47,558 bases of DNA from Ophiocordyceps camponoti-saundersi (nom. inval.) (taxonomy: Eukaryota; Ascomycota; Sordariomycetes; Hypocreales; Ophiocordycipitaceae): assembly GCA_003339415.1 (NCBI GenBank), contig PDHQ01000268.1:1-47558 (forward strand). Direction: 5' to 3'. How positions within the stretch are numbered: the stretch's first letter is position 1; each line of letters starts with the position of its first letter. The notes beneath the pieces were generated by a model. It worked only from the letters and a program-made list of their open reading frames with translations. It was not told the origin of the DNA and searched no databases. Below, piece by piece: positions 1 through 12,300 of the stretch. The position numbers and the translations under genes are program-made.

Positions 1-127
1 TTATAATTTTATAATTTTATAATTTTATAATTTTATAATTTTATAATTTTATAATTTTATAATTTTATAATTTTATAATTTTATAATTTTATAATTTTAT
101 AATTTTATAATTTTATAATTTTATAAT
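1..127. repeat. 8-bp simple repeat (ataatttt)n at window edge
   Basis: Fifteen perfect copies of the octamer ataatttt plus a partial copy fill the first 127 bases, then the periodicity stops. The array runs into the window boundary, so its true length is unknown. Confidence 0.97.
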
Positions 128-359
128 ATAATAGTATATAAAATACTTAAATTATAAGTTATTTAAATAAAGTAAAGTAAAAAAAATAATATAAAAAAGT
201 AAAGTATATTAAATATATAAAGTTATTAAATAGGTACTTAGGAATTAAAAATATAAAACCTTTACCTTTACTATTTTTCCTTACTATACTCCGCGCTTAA
301 GCGTATTTGTATATATAAAGTCTGTACAGTTTATAAACAGATTAATGCCTAAGCAGTAG

Positions 360-367
360 TGACGTCA
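360..367. promoter_or_regulatory. CRE-like palindrome TGACGTCA
   Basis: A perfect 8-bp cAMP-response-element palindrome, the classical site of ATF/CREB-type bZIP factors. A second identical site lies 162 bp away. It is downstream of the stop of the zinc-finger gene, so it either serves a gene beyond the left edge or is coincidental. Confidence 0.4.
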
Positions 368-521
368 TGATGACGACATATAACCCCTACTTCTCGCTGT
401 GGGGGTGGAGCCTCATATACGTCATATGTATTGTTACCCGCACACAGTTTATAATTTTCCAGGTTTATAAGGACATCTGTTCCCGTACTAACATACATAT
501 GGATAGGTCAGTTCAAACTAA

Positions 522-529
522 TGACGTCA
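522..529. promoter_or_regulatory. second CRE-like palindrome TGACGTCA
   Basis: Same 8-bp palindrome as at 360-367. Two perfect copies in under 200 bp of non-coding sequence is more than expected by chance, but no promoter that would use them can be identified in the window. Confidence 0.4.
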
Positions 530-597
530 GAACAAGAAGAATAATTCTATGTACATATATGGATACATTGACTTATTAATTCTTAGGAAATGTCCTA

Positions 598-1997
598 CTA
601 CGAAGCCCCCCGTCGCTTATGCTTGCTTCCCGGTAAGTCGATATCTGGGTGACAGACACGATAGTGACGCGTCAAAGCATCAGCGCGGCTGAATGTCTTT
701 TCCTCTGTACACAGGTCGCAGCGAACCTTTTGTTTCCGCGCGTTGTGAATGGTATCTTCGTGACGTGTGAGATCGTAGGGCCTTGAAAAGATGGTGTTGC
801 ATGACTTCCCTGTACTTGGGTTGATGCGATCACAGCGGTGTGGGCCAGCTTGTGTATTCAGAAGTGCAAGTGCAGTTCCAGCGTCGCTCGTCACACACGA
901 TCCCTGCGCCTGCCGATGTCCTTCCCTCTTGTGTTTCTGTAGCAACAGAGGCGTTCCAAATCGTTGCCTACATCCGTGATACGTGCACGTGTATGTACCG
1001 GTATCTGCACTGCAGGGAGTTGGTTTGCTCACTTCGGTTGGAGAAGAGGAGGGGGTCTTCTCCGATGTTACGGAATTTGAGCGTGATGAGCTGAGTCTCG
1101 GTGGTGTGTGGTTGCCTGATCGGATGCCCGAAAGAGAAGAGTAATGGGCCGGTGTATGTAAATCAGACATTAGGTGAGATATATGTAAGTTCAAGTGTTT
1201 GCGTGGTTCGAGCACTTGACACGTCTCTGGGTCGCGATAATCATTGGTCAATGATGACATGAAGCTTTTCACAGTGGGATCAATCGTAAACGTCGCAGCA
1301 TCCTGCGGAAAAAGGGGAAAGTTGCAATCTGTATCCGTCTCACTATATTCGAGAACCGCATCTTTAGGCGATATGGTCTTTGGGGTTTCCGGTTCATTTT
1401 CGATGTCTATCAGGGCGGCTGCTGTTGGATGTGTAGTTGCTGACGCCTCCTTTCTTGTGTTTCCTTCCTCTGTCCTCCGTCGTGAGTTATCGCGTGAGGT
1501 CCATTTGTCGTGAGACACCGCCGATGCGTAACTCGAACATGTTCTGAATGGGGAGAAGTTTCTTGGCGCTGACACAGGGGAATGGGCCGCATTAAGATGT
1601 TGGCTGTTGGCGGCATTTATACGTTGGCTGAATACGGGGTTGCCAGGCGACGCCTCTGATCGATCTTGTGGCGCGGGTGTGGACGTGATGGTAAAATTTG
1701 GACTGTAAAGCTCGTCGCCATAAACATCCGTCATAGTTCGGTCTAGTTTAGGAGCATTGCGATACTCTGATCCATGTGTTAGCACTGCCCTTCACGGCAG
1801 GCGATCGGCGCCCTACCAAGTTTCCGTCGATGCGTCTGATCGATATCACTGACAGACGTCTCCTGTGTTTCCGCGACAGAGCTTGATGAGGCTCCCACAT
1901 GATGCTGAGGACTGCCCACAGATTCAGGGGCAATGAGAGCACCCCTGTCAAAACCAAATTTCCTAAGAGAGGTGGAGATAGTCAACGGACAAGACAT
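598..1997 (-). CDS. C2H2 zinc-finger transcription factor, Rpn4-like; two exons
   Basis: Proposed as complement(join(598..1766,1817..1997)), 449 residues. The 50-bp intron has donor GTAGGG, branch-like GCTAAC and acceptor CAG; both exons stay in frame across it. The frame of the large exon has no usable ATG before residue 72 of the joined protein and an upstream TGA at 1792-1794, so the small exon with an ATG at 1997 is needed for a longer product. Residues 1-315 are Ser/Thr/Pro-rich and probably disordered. Three C2H2 fingers follow: C321/C326/H339/H344, C372/C383/H396/H401 with a long ten-residue Cys spacing, and C410/C413/H428/H433. The segment FSRPYDLTRHEDTIH followed by RKQKVRC recalls the atypical fingers of Rpn4, the activator of proteasome genes, and its filamentous-fungal relatives. 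A nuclear DNA-binding role is inferred from the family. The C-terminus is basic (KHKRR). The open frame continues upstream of 1997 to 2075, so another 5' exon is possible. Confidence 0.85.
1767..1816 (-). other. 50-bp intron of the zinc-finger gene
   Basis: On the minus strand the sequence opens with GTAGGG at 1816 and ends with CAG at 1767-1769. A GCTAAC branch motif lies about a dozen bases before the acceptor. The exon before it ends in phase 1 and the next exon supplies two bases, restoring a Glu codon. Removing it bypasses the in-frame TGA at 1792-1794. Length and motifs are typical for filamentous ascomycetes; the donor is slightly off the usual GTRNGT. Confidence 0.75.
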
Positions 1998-2680
1998 CTC
2001 TTTCGTGGATGTGGTGTCCCCGTGGTGACTGGCAGATGCAGTGTGGGCAGCTTGCGTGAGTTCTTGTTCTAAATTTCACGGCAAGTCGTTTCCCGACGAT
2101 GTTCCCTCGGTGAAGCAGATAACCATGGGACCCGTACAAGACTGGGACGGCTTCTCGTCTAGAAGCGGTAATATGTCGGGCTTCGAACAAGATATTGACG
2201 GCGACGACTCTCGGGGGTTGCCCTCAGACGTGGACGAAGACCAAAGTATCAGGCCGCAAAAGCCGGTTACGGGTCGATCCTGCGTCAAATGGCCCAAAGG
2301 ACGGTGGAAATTCTGACAATTGTGTGGGGCAGAATAAATAGAGCGATGAAAAACAGGCGGTGGCGGCAGCTGGTGCCAAGCAATGCTGTCCTTCTTCGAG
2401 ATCTTCGCGACAGTAGAAGAGCTGAAAGTTATGTTCGAGTCGCTATAGCTGGAGGGCAGATGAGCGGCTGAGCGTGGTGGGGGTTTGAGGAAAGGGAATT
2501 ATCATGTTAATCCTTGAAGGGATTCGGAGATGGAGAACTGAAGGACCCTTTTTCTTGAGTGGCGAAATTGGGACTTCAGCACCTTTATAGACAGATACTA
2601 GGTAAGTATATACTTCACACAGCACAGTACAAAGTTCCCGACATAAAGCTGGCAGGGGCCATCCAAAAGGAGTTACGTCA
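1998..2680 (-). promoter_or_regulatory. 5' flank of the zinc-finger gene
   Basis: GC-normal sequence between the proposed ATG and the AT-rich block. A TATAAAGG box on the minus strand at 2582-2589 and a CRE variant TTACGTCA at 2673-2680 are the only promoter-like motifs I see. If the TATA box is used, the leader would be about 550 bases. Bases 1998-2075 continue the gene's frame with no stop and read like coding sequence. A further minus-strand frame, 2079-2297, is separated from it only by a TGA at 2076-2078. The exact 5' structure is therefore unsettled. Confidence 0.45.
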
Positions 2681-5429
2681 TTTAGTCATATAACCACTAT
2701 TTCTCTAGTTGCTAGGTTAGGCATTCTTATCCTAAGACTTAATATATATATATCTTTAATAAAGGGGTATTTAATTAATCGCTGCCTTAATCTTATTCTA
2801 TATGCCTATAATTAGCTTATTTAATCCCTTAGCCTCTAGCTTATCTAGCTGATAACTAAGATAGGGGGGGGGGATTAATCGCGTTTATCGTACTAGACGC
2901 TATATCTTAAGGAATATAACTAACGCCGATTTAATACGATATTACTTAAGATCTTAAGATATCGTGAAAATCCTTACCTTACTCTTTTTTCTAACTAACT
3001 TACCTACTCGGTAATTAAATTCTTTCCTAATAATAGTTCGCTTAATAATTAGAAAATTATAAAAATTAACGGGGTAATCTTATTATATTATTTACCCTAA
3101 TTAAAAGAAATAATAGATAAGTTCTACCTTATTAATTATATTAACTTTTTCTTCGATAAGATACGAGCTACCTTTTTTCTACTCTCTATCGCCTTATTTT
3201 TCTTCTTTTCTTTTATCTCCCGGGATATATATAAAGATATATTCTTAATACGAGATAAGAATATATACTATATATTCTAACTTTAATCTCTATCTTACCT
3301 TTTATCTATTTTCTTATTATAATCTAGAACTAGTCTTTTTAAATAACGTTATTATAAAATCGTTAGCTATATATACCCTTAATAAATATTAGCTTCGACT
3401 AAATCTTATAGCTTCTTAAGATTAGCTTTACTAAGATAGTAAATATAACTAATAAATTAGGCTATTAACTTAGGTAAATATTAGTAAGTTCGATAAGATA
3501 TATAGCGCTTATTATTAGCTAGAGGTAATTAACCTTACCTTTATTCGCCTTAATAATAATATATTTTACTATAATAATAAGATTTAAGTAATTAATATTA
3601 GCTTAGTAGGCATAGCCGCCGATTTCGTTAATAGTAATATATTACTTTATAACGTTTATATTAATATTAGAAATAATATAATAACTAAAGTAAACTTAAA
3701 AGTTTTATAAATATTACTTAAGGAGAGATTTATTTTAAATTATATTTTATAATAACCTTAAATACTAATAATATTTAGCTAATAAGATAGTAAGTTACTT
3801 TAAATATATTATAATTATACTTATTAAATATTTTAATCTATTAGAGAATAAGATTAGGTATTAGCTATATAAGTCCTTCCTTTATTAAAAATAGCTATAC
3901 TTAGTATAATTATCTAGAAGTTTATTATAAGTATAGCTAACTAAGAATTTTAATATATTATAATTACTTAATAAGCTATAATAGCCTTAAGCTTTATAAA
4001 AGTATAAGATATTATTTAAATAGCTAAGGATATTTATCTTACGGAATAAGTTAAGCGCTAAGCTTATAAGTAAGTAATAATAGCTTTAATTATATAATAG
4101 CTTTTCTAAGAGAAGTTTAGTTACTTCCCTAATATATTAGTTAAGGAGAGACTTAGGTATAAGCCTTATTAGTAAATATTAGCTCCTTAAGCTATTATTA
4201 ATATAACTATAATAAGCTATTAAGACTAACCTAACTAAATAAGGTATCTTAGTAATTATATTTATCTAAACTAAATAAATTATCTTAATAGCTTAAATTA
4301 TAGGACTTATTATAAAAGTTAAGGTAAGTTTTATCGCCCTTTAAATAACTACTATTAGAATAACTACTAAAGTAAGTATCGTAGAGGCTATTATAAGGGC
4401 TATAAAGGTAATAATAATAAATAAGTTAACTAGGTAAACTTAAAAAGGTTAATTAATATATATATAAATAGTTTACTTTCTTTTTTACTAAACTAAGTTA
4501 TTTACTTTAAATATAGGTAACCCGGGCACTATACTATATCTTATATTACTCCCGAAGCGTAATATCTTTAAGGCTTAGAGAAAGATATTCTAAAAGGTCT
4601 AACTATAGTTAGTAGAGGCCCGAAGCCCCCTTAGTAAGTAATTACTATACCTTTACCGATAATATAAGCTATTATAGTATATTAAGTTAACCTAAGTTAT
4701 TAAAACCTCTTAGAATAAAACCTCTACTAAGGTTTAATTAATAAACTCTATAATATACTTATAGATAATACTAGGAATATTTATTCTAATATTATTAATT
4801 TAGAAATCGATAAGTTTATATAAGGTAATATATATAGCGTTAATAATATTAATATTATAGCTTATAAGCTTTAATTACTTATTATAATAAATAAAGATAA
4901 TATTAAACTTAGTAAGATAGTTTATAATATACTTATAATATTAGTTATAATAGCTAGCTTTAGTAAACTAGCTATTAAGAAAAAATTAATTAACTTAACG
5001 CTTTTAGAAAAAGTATTTAAAAATAACTCCGATCTAAAGGTAACTTTTTATTATAGAGCACTTAAAATATATAATTAGCTAGGATTATTAAGTGCTAAAA
5101 AAAGTATTATAGCTAATAAGAAAAAAAAGGCTAAAAGCTTAATAAAGGTTTAAGTAAAAGATAGTTTAGGTAATATTAATTAGATTAAATTAGCGAAGAG
5201 ATTTATTATACTTATTAATTTAGTAGATTTTTAGTAAATAAGCTTAGAAAAGGCTAAGTAATTTAGGTATCTCTCGTTACGTAAGAGATAGACCTTTACT
5301 AAGACGAAGGCTAAAGGTAAAAGTAAGGGTAAGTTTAAAATAATATATATTAATAGTAATAAAGTTAACCTAGCTAAGTAAGATATAAATACCTATTTAA
5401 TTAAAGAAATTAGGGATTATAAGACTTTT
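2681..5429. mobile_element. RIP-mutated DNA, probably 5' part (LTR/gag) of Gypsy relic 1
   Basis: Composition switches abruptly at about 2,680 to DNA with almost no CA or TG. A run of ten G at 2864-2873 is the only unusual local feature. No domain is identifiable. It lies directly upstream of, and on the same strand as, a recognisable Gypsy protease, so a leader and gag gene are expected here by element order; this is inference from position. No LTR pair could be defined. Confidence 0.4.
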
Positions 5430-8020
5430 AAAGTTTTATATATTATCTTATTCTAAGTTAATAATAAAGATAAGTCCTTAAAGCTAGTAGATAAGAATAT
5501 AATAGTAAACTAAGGGTCCTAAGTAAATTTTATTAATTATAACTTTGCCGATTATAATAAAATCCCTATTATAAATCTAAAAGATATTAAGTTTAGTAAG
5601 CTAGCTATAAAAATCGTAGATAGATTACGTATTCTTATCTATAGCTTTACTATCTTAAATATAAATATCTCTAAGGTAATTAGAGAAGTTTAGGCAATTA
5701 TTAAGCTTAAAAATAATAATATAGTTAATAACTTATCCTTTTTATTAGGAATACCTTAGCTCTTTAATATAGATATCGTTATCTATATTAAGAAAAGTAC
5801 TTTAATAATTAGTAACTATAATTAAAATAAGACGCTAGTTACTTTATAAGGGCTTATAATAGCTATATTACCTTAGTAAAAGCTAGTTTTAGCGCTTAAC
5901 GCCTTACTTATCTTAAGGATATTTATTAAGCTTCCTAAATTAATATTTAAAAATATAGATAGCGATAATAAGAATAACTTTAAAACCTCTTTTAAAAACT
6001 TAATTTTTAAGAATAATAACGATAACTAAATTAAATTATTAAACTAAGTTATTAGCACTAACTTAAGTAAGTTATAAAACTATAACTAACTAAAGATATT
6101 ATTATTAATTTAAACTTTATATATTTTATTATAAACTTAATTACTTTATTTATAAGCTACGCTCTTAGATAATTAAAGTAAGCTATATATATATAAACTT
6201 AGATAAACTTTTATATAAACTATACTCTTACTTCTTACTATTCTCCCCTCGTCGATTCTAATCTTCTTTCTATAATTATAGTTATTATAAAAACCGTACT
6301 TAATAGTCCCTAATAAGTATAAAGCGATCTTACTATTAGACTTATAACTAAATAACGCTTAAGTAAATAATACTAGCTTAAACTATAAGTAAATAAAATA
6401 TTAGTATTACTATTCCTAATATAAAAGAGAGTTTAGTAATAAGAAATTAATAATTTTATTAATAAATATTTAATTATAATATAGTTCGATAATTATAATA
6501 TTATATTTAAACCTTTAGTCTTAAATTACTTTAAAAAGGAGATTATATATATATTCTATACTTATCGTAATTTTAAGGGATAAGATATACGCGATATATT
6601 ACTTATAAACTTATTCCTATATTACCTGCAAATTATACTAAAAACTAAACTATAATATTAGAGTAGAAAGAAAAGATAGAGTGCCTTAGAATAATACTAA
6701 ATAAATAAAATTAGTCGTAAGAATATTAACTTAGGAATTTATAAATATATAATAGTAGCTAATAGTAAATTAAGCTAATAGTTAGCGGAACTTATAATAG
6801 TAGTTAAAGATAAGTTTAACTTATAAGCTAAAATATAATTAATAATTAACTATTATAATATTAACGAAAACTTACTAAGTATTATTATTTTATTATTATT
6901 AAAGCTTTATAATAAACTCTTAGATTTAAGAATTAGTTTATTTAATATATTTAACTTAAAATATAGCTATTAGGCTATACTTATCGCGTTTAAACTACGC
7001 TATATTTTAGCGTTTTAAATCTTAGGATTCTCCTAACTATAACCGATAAGGCTCCCTTAGGAAACCTAGTCCGTAGCTTATAGCTTTACTAAAATAATAA
7101 AGTTAGTATTTAAGGCTATACCCGAACCTCTGCCCGAACTATCTCTACTAGTAGTCCTTACTAAAGGCTATTATATCGCGCTTTTTAATAATTATATAAA
7201 TAATATCTTTATAAAATATACTATATCTAAAGAATAATAAGTATTTATTAGGGACTATTTTCTACTTAAATTATTATAAGCCTTACTCTAGCTAAGTTTT
7301 AAGAAAGTTTTTCTTAATATAATAGAAATCCTAATAATAAGATAGATATATTATATAAGTAAACGAATTATAATTAAGCTTAGGAGGCTTTAGAAAATCT
7401 AAGAATAGTTAATACTAATAAATTAGAAATAAGTTTAGGTATTTCTTAAAATAATTAGACCTTACTAGAGATAAATAGTTAATTACGTAAAGTTCTCTTA
7501 ACTACTAACGCAATTTACTAGAAATATTCCCTTCTTATAAAGACTATTTAAAGCTTTATCTTTTATAATCTTTAAGTCTCTTACTAAAATAGTAATAGCT
7601 ATTTATAGGCCTTAACTTAATAAGCCGGTTTTTATATATATAGATATTTTAAAGCTTAGAGTAAGTTATATTATTTTATAGTTATAAGGAGATAGCTTAA
7701 TACCGATTTTATATAACTCTTTTCTCTTTATAAAAATATAGCGTAATTATAAAATATATTAGTAGAAACTTTATACTTTAGTCGAATTCTACTATCGTTA
7801 CTAATACCTATTTTATATAATAGATAAGTTAACTATCTTTATAAATTACTTCCTTATTATATAGTTTCTAACTTTTAAGGGCTATAAAGGTATTTATACT
7901 TAATAAATAACTAAGCTATAGCTACTAAATATTAATATTATTTATATTAAAAGTTCGTGAAATTAAGCTACGGATAATTTATCTAAGATTATCTTCCTAT
8001 CTAATAAATATTAAGCTACG
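5430..8020 (+). pseudogene. Gypsy-type retrotransposon pol relic 1 (protease, connection, RNase H)
   Basis: A plus-strand frame starting near 5,508 reads N-stop-G-S-stop-V-N-F followed about 75 codons later by LLGIP-stop-LF, matching a retropepsin region in which Gln/Trp codons became TAA or TAG. From 7,622 another stretch reads KPVFIYIDILKL, then GDSLIPILYNSFLFI, KLYTLVEF, FKGYKGIYT and ATDNLSKIIF. This is the RNase H region of Pezizomycotina Gypsy elements, ending in the variant of their A-D-G-L-S-R motif. Between about 7,250 and 7,600 the connection domain is visible (FLKIIRPY, then NIPFL). Reverse transcriptase should lie at roughly 6.5-7.3 kb but its YxDD box was not located. Dozens of stops, nearly all explicable by C-to-T changes at CA, make it non-functional. 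No integrase was seen downstream. Confidence 0.8.
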
Positions 8021-9287
8021 GATATTACTAACTAGGGAATAGTTAATACTAATACTAAATTATAAAAATAGAAAAATAGCTTATAAGGCTATAAGGCGCT
8101 CTTTAAATACCTAGTAAGTATACCCCTTAAGAAACCGCCTATTAATAAAATAGGCGCCCCTTTACTATAACTAACTATACTCTAATAAAATACCCTATTA
8201 GCTTTATAAACTTAGGAAAAATAAAATAATAAGACTTAAGTAAACTTTTAAGTAGCTATAGCGCTTATAAGAGAGATAGATAAGACGTTAAGTAATACAC
8301 GCTTATATATATAATCTTCTAATAAGCGTATATGCTAGGCTAGCTACTAGATATAGTATATAGAAGAGGGAGACGGGCTAGCTACTAATCGTAAGATTAT
8401 AGAATAGCTATTACGAAAAGCATAAGTATAAGTAAAAGTCTTTTAAAAATTAAAATAGTAATTATAAAAGAATTTAAATTATTACCTAAAGGAATACTAG
8501 GCTAATTATATAGCTAAGAGCTTAAGGAAGATTTCCTAATATAATTTTAAAAGTATTTACTTAAGGGGATTTTATAGTAATTTCCGTATATATTAGTAAA
8601 ACAAAGATTTCCTAGTATATAGTAATTACCTAGGATATAGGGATTTCCTAGTAAAATCTAGAGATTTCTAAAAGTATATTTTAATACTAAATCTAGTAAG
8701 AAATCTTAGTAAAATCTTAAAAGTTATTATAGAGAAATCCTAATAGGAAATCTTAGTAATTTTAATCTTAAGCGTAAAGGTAATAAAGTTTCTAAGAGAA
8801 ATCTAAGTAAAATCCTAAAGGGGGAAATCTTAGTAAAATATTATAAGAGGTTAGACGATTTATAAGGGTATTATTATATATCTTATATTAACTCCCCGGG
8901 CTAGAAAAGAATTCTAATAGCTTTAGTAACTCCTTATATTACTTTAGAAATTATTATTATACTTAAAAGCTTTTCTATATTAACTTTAATAATTATATCT
9001 AATTATAGATTAAGAAATATTATTAGGGATCTATATATAAAGAACTAAATTAATCTATATAAGGTAGGAAAGAAATAAAAGAATAAGATAAAAATAATAA
9101 AGAAGAATTATAATATATATTAAATATATATAAAAGAATATACGTTACGGTAAAAGGTATCGTAATATTAAGAAAGGAAAATAAGAATAAGGACGCGATA
9201 TAATACGTAAACTAAAAAAATAAAATAAAGGAAAATATCTTACTATCCTTATTATTTAAATACGTAAGTTATAGCGATAATATAAGA
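8021..9287. mobile_element. RIP-mutated 3' flank of Gypsy relic 1
   Basis: AT-rich, CA/TG-poor sequence without a recognisable integrase, although one would be expected after RNase H. A degenerate repeat of a GAAATC/TAGTAA motif lies inside it (separate entry). A GC patch at about 8,893-8,899 (CCCGGGC) is the only local composition break. The boundary of the element could not be placed. Confidence 0.35.
8570..8850. repeat. degenerate interspersed short repeat (GAAATC..TAGTAAAATC)
   Basis: The motif gaaatc(c/t)tagtaaaatc and shortened forms recur about eight times at irregular spacing over 280 bp, in one orientation. Copies differ mainly by C/T and small indels. It may be a decayed minisatellite or LTR subrepeats. 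Confidence 0.55.
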
Positions 9288-9367
9288 GCAAATACGGGTA
9301 ATTTTACCGTAAATAGCGTAAGAGATAGCAAATACGGATAATCTTACCGTAAATAGCGTAAAAGATA
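9288..9367. repeat. 40-bp tandem duplication, two copies
   Basis: Two adjacent 40-bp units starting gcaaatacgg and ending agagata/aaagata. They differ at three positions, all transitions, as expected if RIP acted after the duplication. Confidence 0.9.
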
Positions 9368-12300
9368 TAGTTTATAGCTTTAAGTATAGTAAACTCTACG
9401 AAGACGGAGGCGTTTAAGATATTAGGAATAGTAATAAAGTTTATTACGAATAGTTTATACTTATCCTTAAGCGTATATCGTAAGTAGTTTATAGCGAATA
9501 GGCTTCGCGTAGCTACGGAGTATTATAGCTAATATTCTTTCTTTATTTATAGCGTATAAAGTATAAAAATAAATAATATATAACTAGTATTATATCGTAA
9601 AGATATTAGAAAATAATACTAAAAGTATATTAATTTACGGGGTTCTAACCTAAGCTTAGTAAATATAAATATTATTACTTATTAATAGTTAAATAACTTA
9701 GAGATTTATTATTAGTTAATAGTTAAATAAATATAATAACTATTATATATTAATAGTTAAATAGCGTAACGTATACTTTCTATATAAAGCGTATTATTAA
9801 TATATATCCGCTACGGTTTATACTAAAGCTATATAGAAAGCTATAAAGAGTCCTAATTTATTATTATATCGATAAATAGATTAGCGTTAATAAGCTTAAT
9901 AGTTATAATATACTTATTATTATTCGAATGTTTAACTAAGCTTCTTTTCTAACTATATAGCTCCTTAATAATATTATTAGGAGCTATTTTTACTAAATTT
10001 AAAATATTAAAAATAAGAATATTACTAAAGTTTAAAATTTCTCTTATTTCCGATAATATCGCTCTAAGCTAAAAAGAGTATATAATTAATAATAATAGCT
10101 AGAAGTAAAGTAATAATACCTTTACTAAGTAAATATATTTATTTTTTTATATAAATATAAGAGTCTTATTAGTTTTTTTTATAAAACTCTAATATCTTAC
10201 TTAAATTATTAAGGGCTAACTTTTTATTAATAATATAATAACTTTATTAATATTTATCGATAAGTTTTTAAAAGTTAAGGTATTAAGTAAGATAAGTATT
10301 AAGATAGGGAAATTAATAATTTATATATTACTAATATTAAATATTTCTACTATATAACTTAAGCTAAAAGAAATATTATATTTAGCGAGATACTTATTAA
10401 AATAAGTTACTTAAATTAAAGTAATATTTATATTTTAGGATATTAAAGCTTATTTATTATAATATATTATAAAAAAAGTAAGCGAGTGCTTAATAACTTA
10501 AACTAAACTATTATAAGAAATTATTAAGAAATTATTATTAGCCTCTTTAACTTTTTTAGCTTTTAGAATTTTTTAAAATTAAATCGTAGTTTTAGAAACT
10601 ATCGCAGGGGTTTTAAATTATTAAGAGGTAAAGTAAGTTTATTTATTAAGGGTTCTAAGGACGCTCTATTAAGTAAAAGTAAGAGAAGTAATAAAACGCC
10701 TTATAAAGGATTTTCAAAAAATAAAAGCGGCTCTTTTAACCTTAATCTTCTTTTTTATAGCTATTAATATTATTTTTTCTATCTTATTAAGGTAATTAGT
10801 ATAAGAAATAATAGCTAGGATTCTCTTAATCTCCTTTAACCTTTTTAACTCCTAATAAATTTACCTAATAATAAGGCCCTTAATATAATTTTTCGTAATT
10901 TTTAATAGCGCGTAGGCGCTATAATAGTTTTTTCTAGATTAGTTAGATTATAAAGAGATATTATTTTTAATATTAGTAAGGGAGTATAGTAAAGAAGGTT
11001 AGGTATAGCTTTTTAATAAGGTAGCCGGTACTTTAGAGGTAAAGCTAGTAGTAAAAGAAAATATTATAATAGTTTATTAAGTACTTATACGGTAATATTA
11101 AGCGATAAGGGCAAAGTATTATAAATTTAAAGGTACGCGCTAAAAACGAGGAGTATAAGTATAAAGCTATTAGGCCTTATTATATTATTAAAGTATTTTA
11201 TAATAAGCTAAAAAATTATATTATCGTTAGCTTAATTTTAGAGGTTATTCTTAAGTATATTATACGCGCGTTAAAAGGGTACGTATAAGCGTTTAACTTT
11301 ACTTATTATTTAGTGCGCTTTAATAAGTATCTTTTTATATAAGGAACTAATAATTTATATAGAAAAACGGAACTTATCTAAGAAGAAGTTTATACTTAGG
11401 TTATATATAATTATATCTAAGGGGCCTTAGTAAATAATAATCTAATAGCGGTAAAAGGTATTTTAAGTATCTTAAGTAAAAAAGGATTATATAAAAATTA
11501 TAGCTTAGAAAAATATAGCTTTATTAATAATATAGAAAGTATTCTTATCGCTTAGTTATATAATATTTATAATAATCTTATAATTAAAAGAAATATTATT
11601 TTTAATTAAAAACTTAAATTATTATAGTAAGGGGTTATACGCTTAGTATTAATAGTAGAATTTCTTTATTATATAAAGCGAAGCTTCGGAGATATTATTA
11701 TATCTTACGTTCTAAAGCAGATTACGAAAATATTCCGTATAAGGGTATCTAAAGCGACGGTATAAGTAATAAAGTTATACTTTTATAAAAAAAAGGCGGC
11801 TTCGCGCGGAGATATATAGAAGAACGGATATCCTTATTTTTATATAATAAGGATTATCTAACTATCCTTACGTATAATAACGTTCTTAATATTATTAAAG
11901 TATACCTCTAAGTAATTTATATCTCTAAGAGAAAGGAGAAATAGCGTAAGGGTATTAAGAATATAATACTATATAATATTAAAAAGGCTATTAATATTAA
12001 TTATACTAATTAAGGTTATAGCAGCTAAGCTACTAAATCTAATTATTATAATACTTAAAGTTTAGTTAATTTATATATTTAAATTCTCTTATATAAATAC
12101 TTTAGCTTAATCTTTACTAATAATAAAAAAGTTTATAATACTAGTATTTTAAAATTATCCTTAGTATTCTATATAATAAGTATCTATAAGAAAAACTTCA
12201 CTACTTAGTTATATAGTCTATTATATAAAAATATTTTCCCCTCTAAATTAATATATAAGGGCGCTTAAGAGGATAAATTAAGCAGCTTTCTTTAAAGCGT

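Larger units (their letters stand above)
128..597. other. AT-rich spacer, then the 3' flank of the zinc-finger gene
   Basis: Bases 128-290 are AT-rich without a recognisable element. From about 290 the composition becomes mixed and CA/TG dinucleotides reappear, so this is outside the heavily RIP-mutated material. It holds two perfect CRE palindromes (listed separately) and a small open frame (367-579) whose protein looks like nothing I know and has no coding signal. The zinc-finger gene ends at 598 on the minus strand, so its 3' UTR and polyadenylation site should lie here. Confidence 0.6.

Noticed and set aside
367..579. 70-residue plus-strand frame
   Set aside because: Short, in the 3' flank of another gene, with no recognisable feature and no coding bias.
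2351..2370. Proteasome-control-like element (GGTGGCGGC) in the promoter of the zinc-finger gene
   Set aside because: Only part of the GGTGGCAAA consensus is matched, and the position relative to any start site is unknown.
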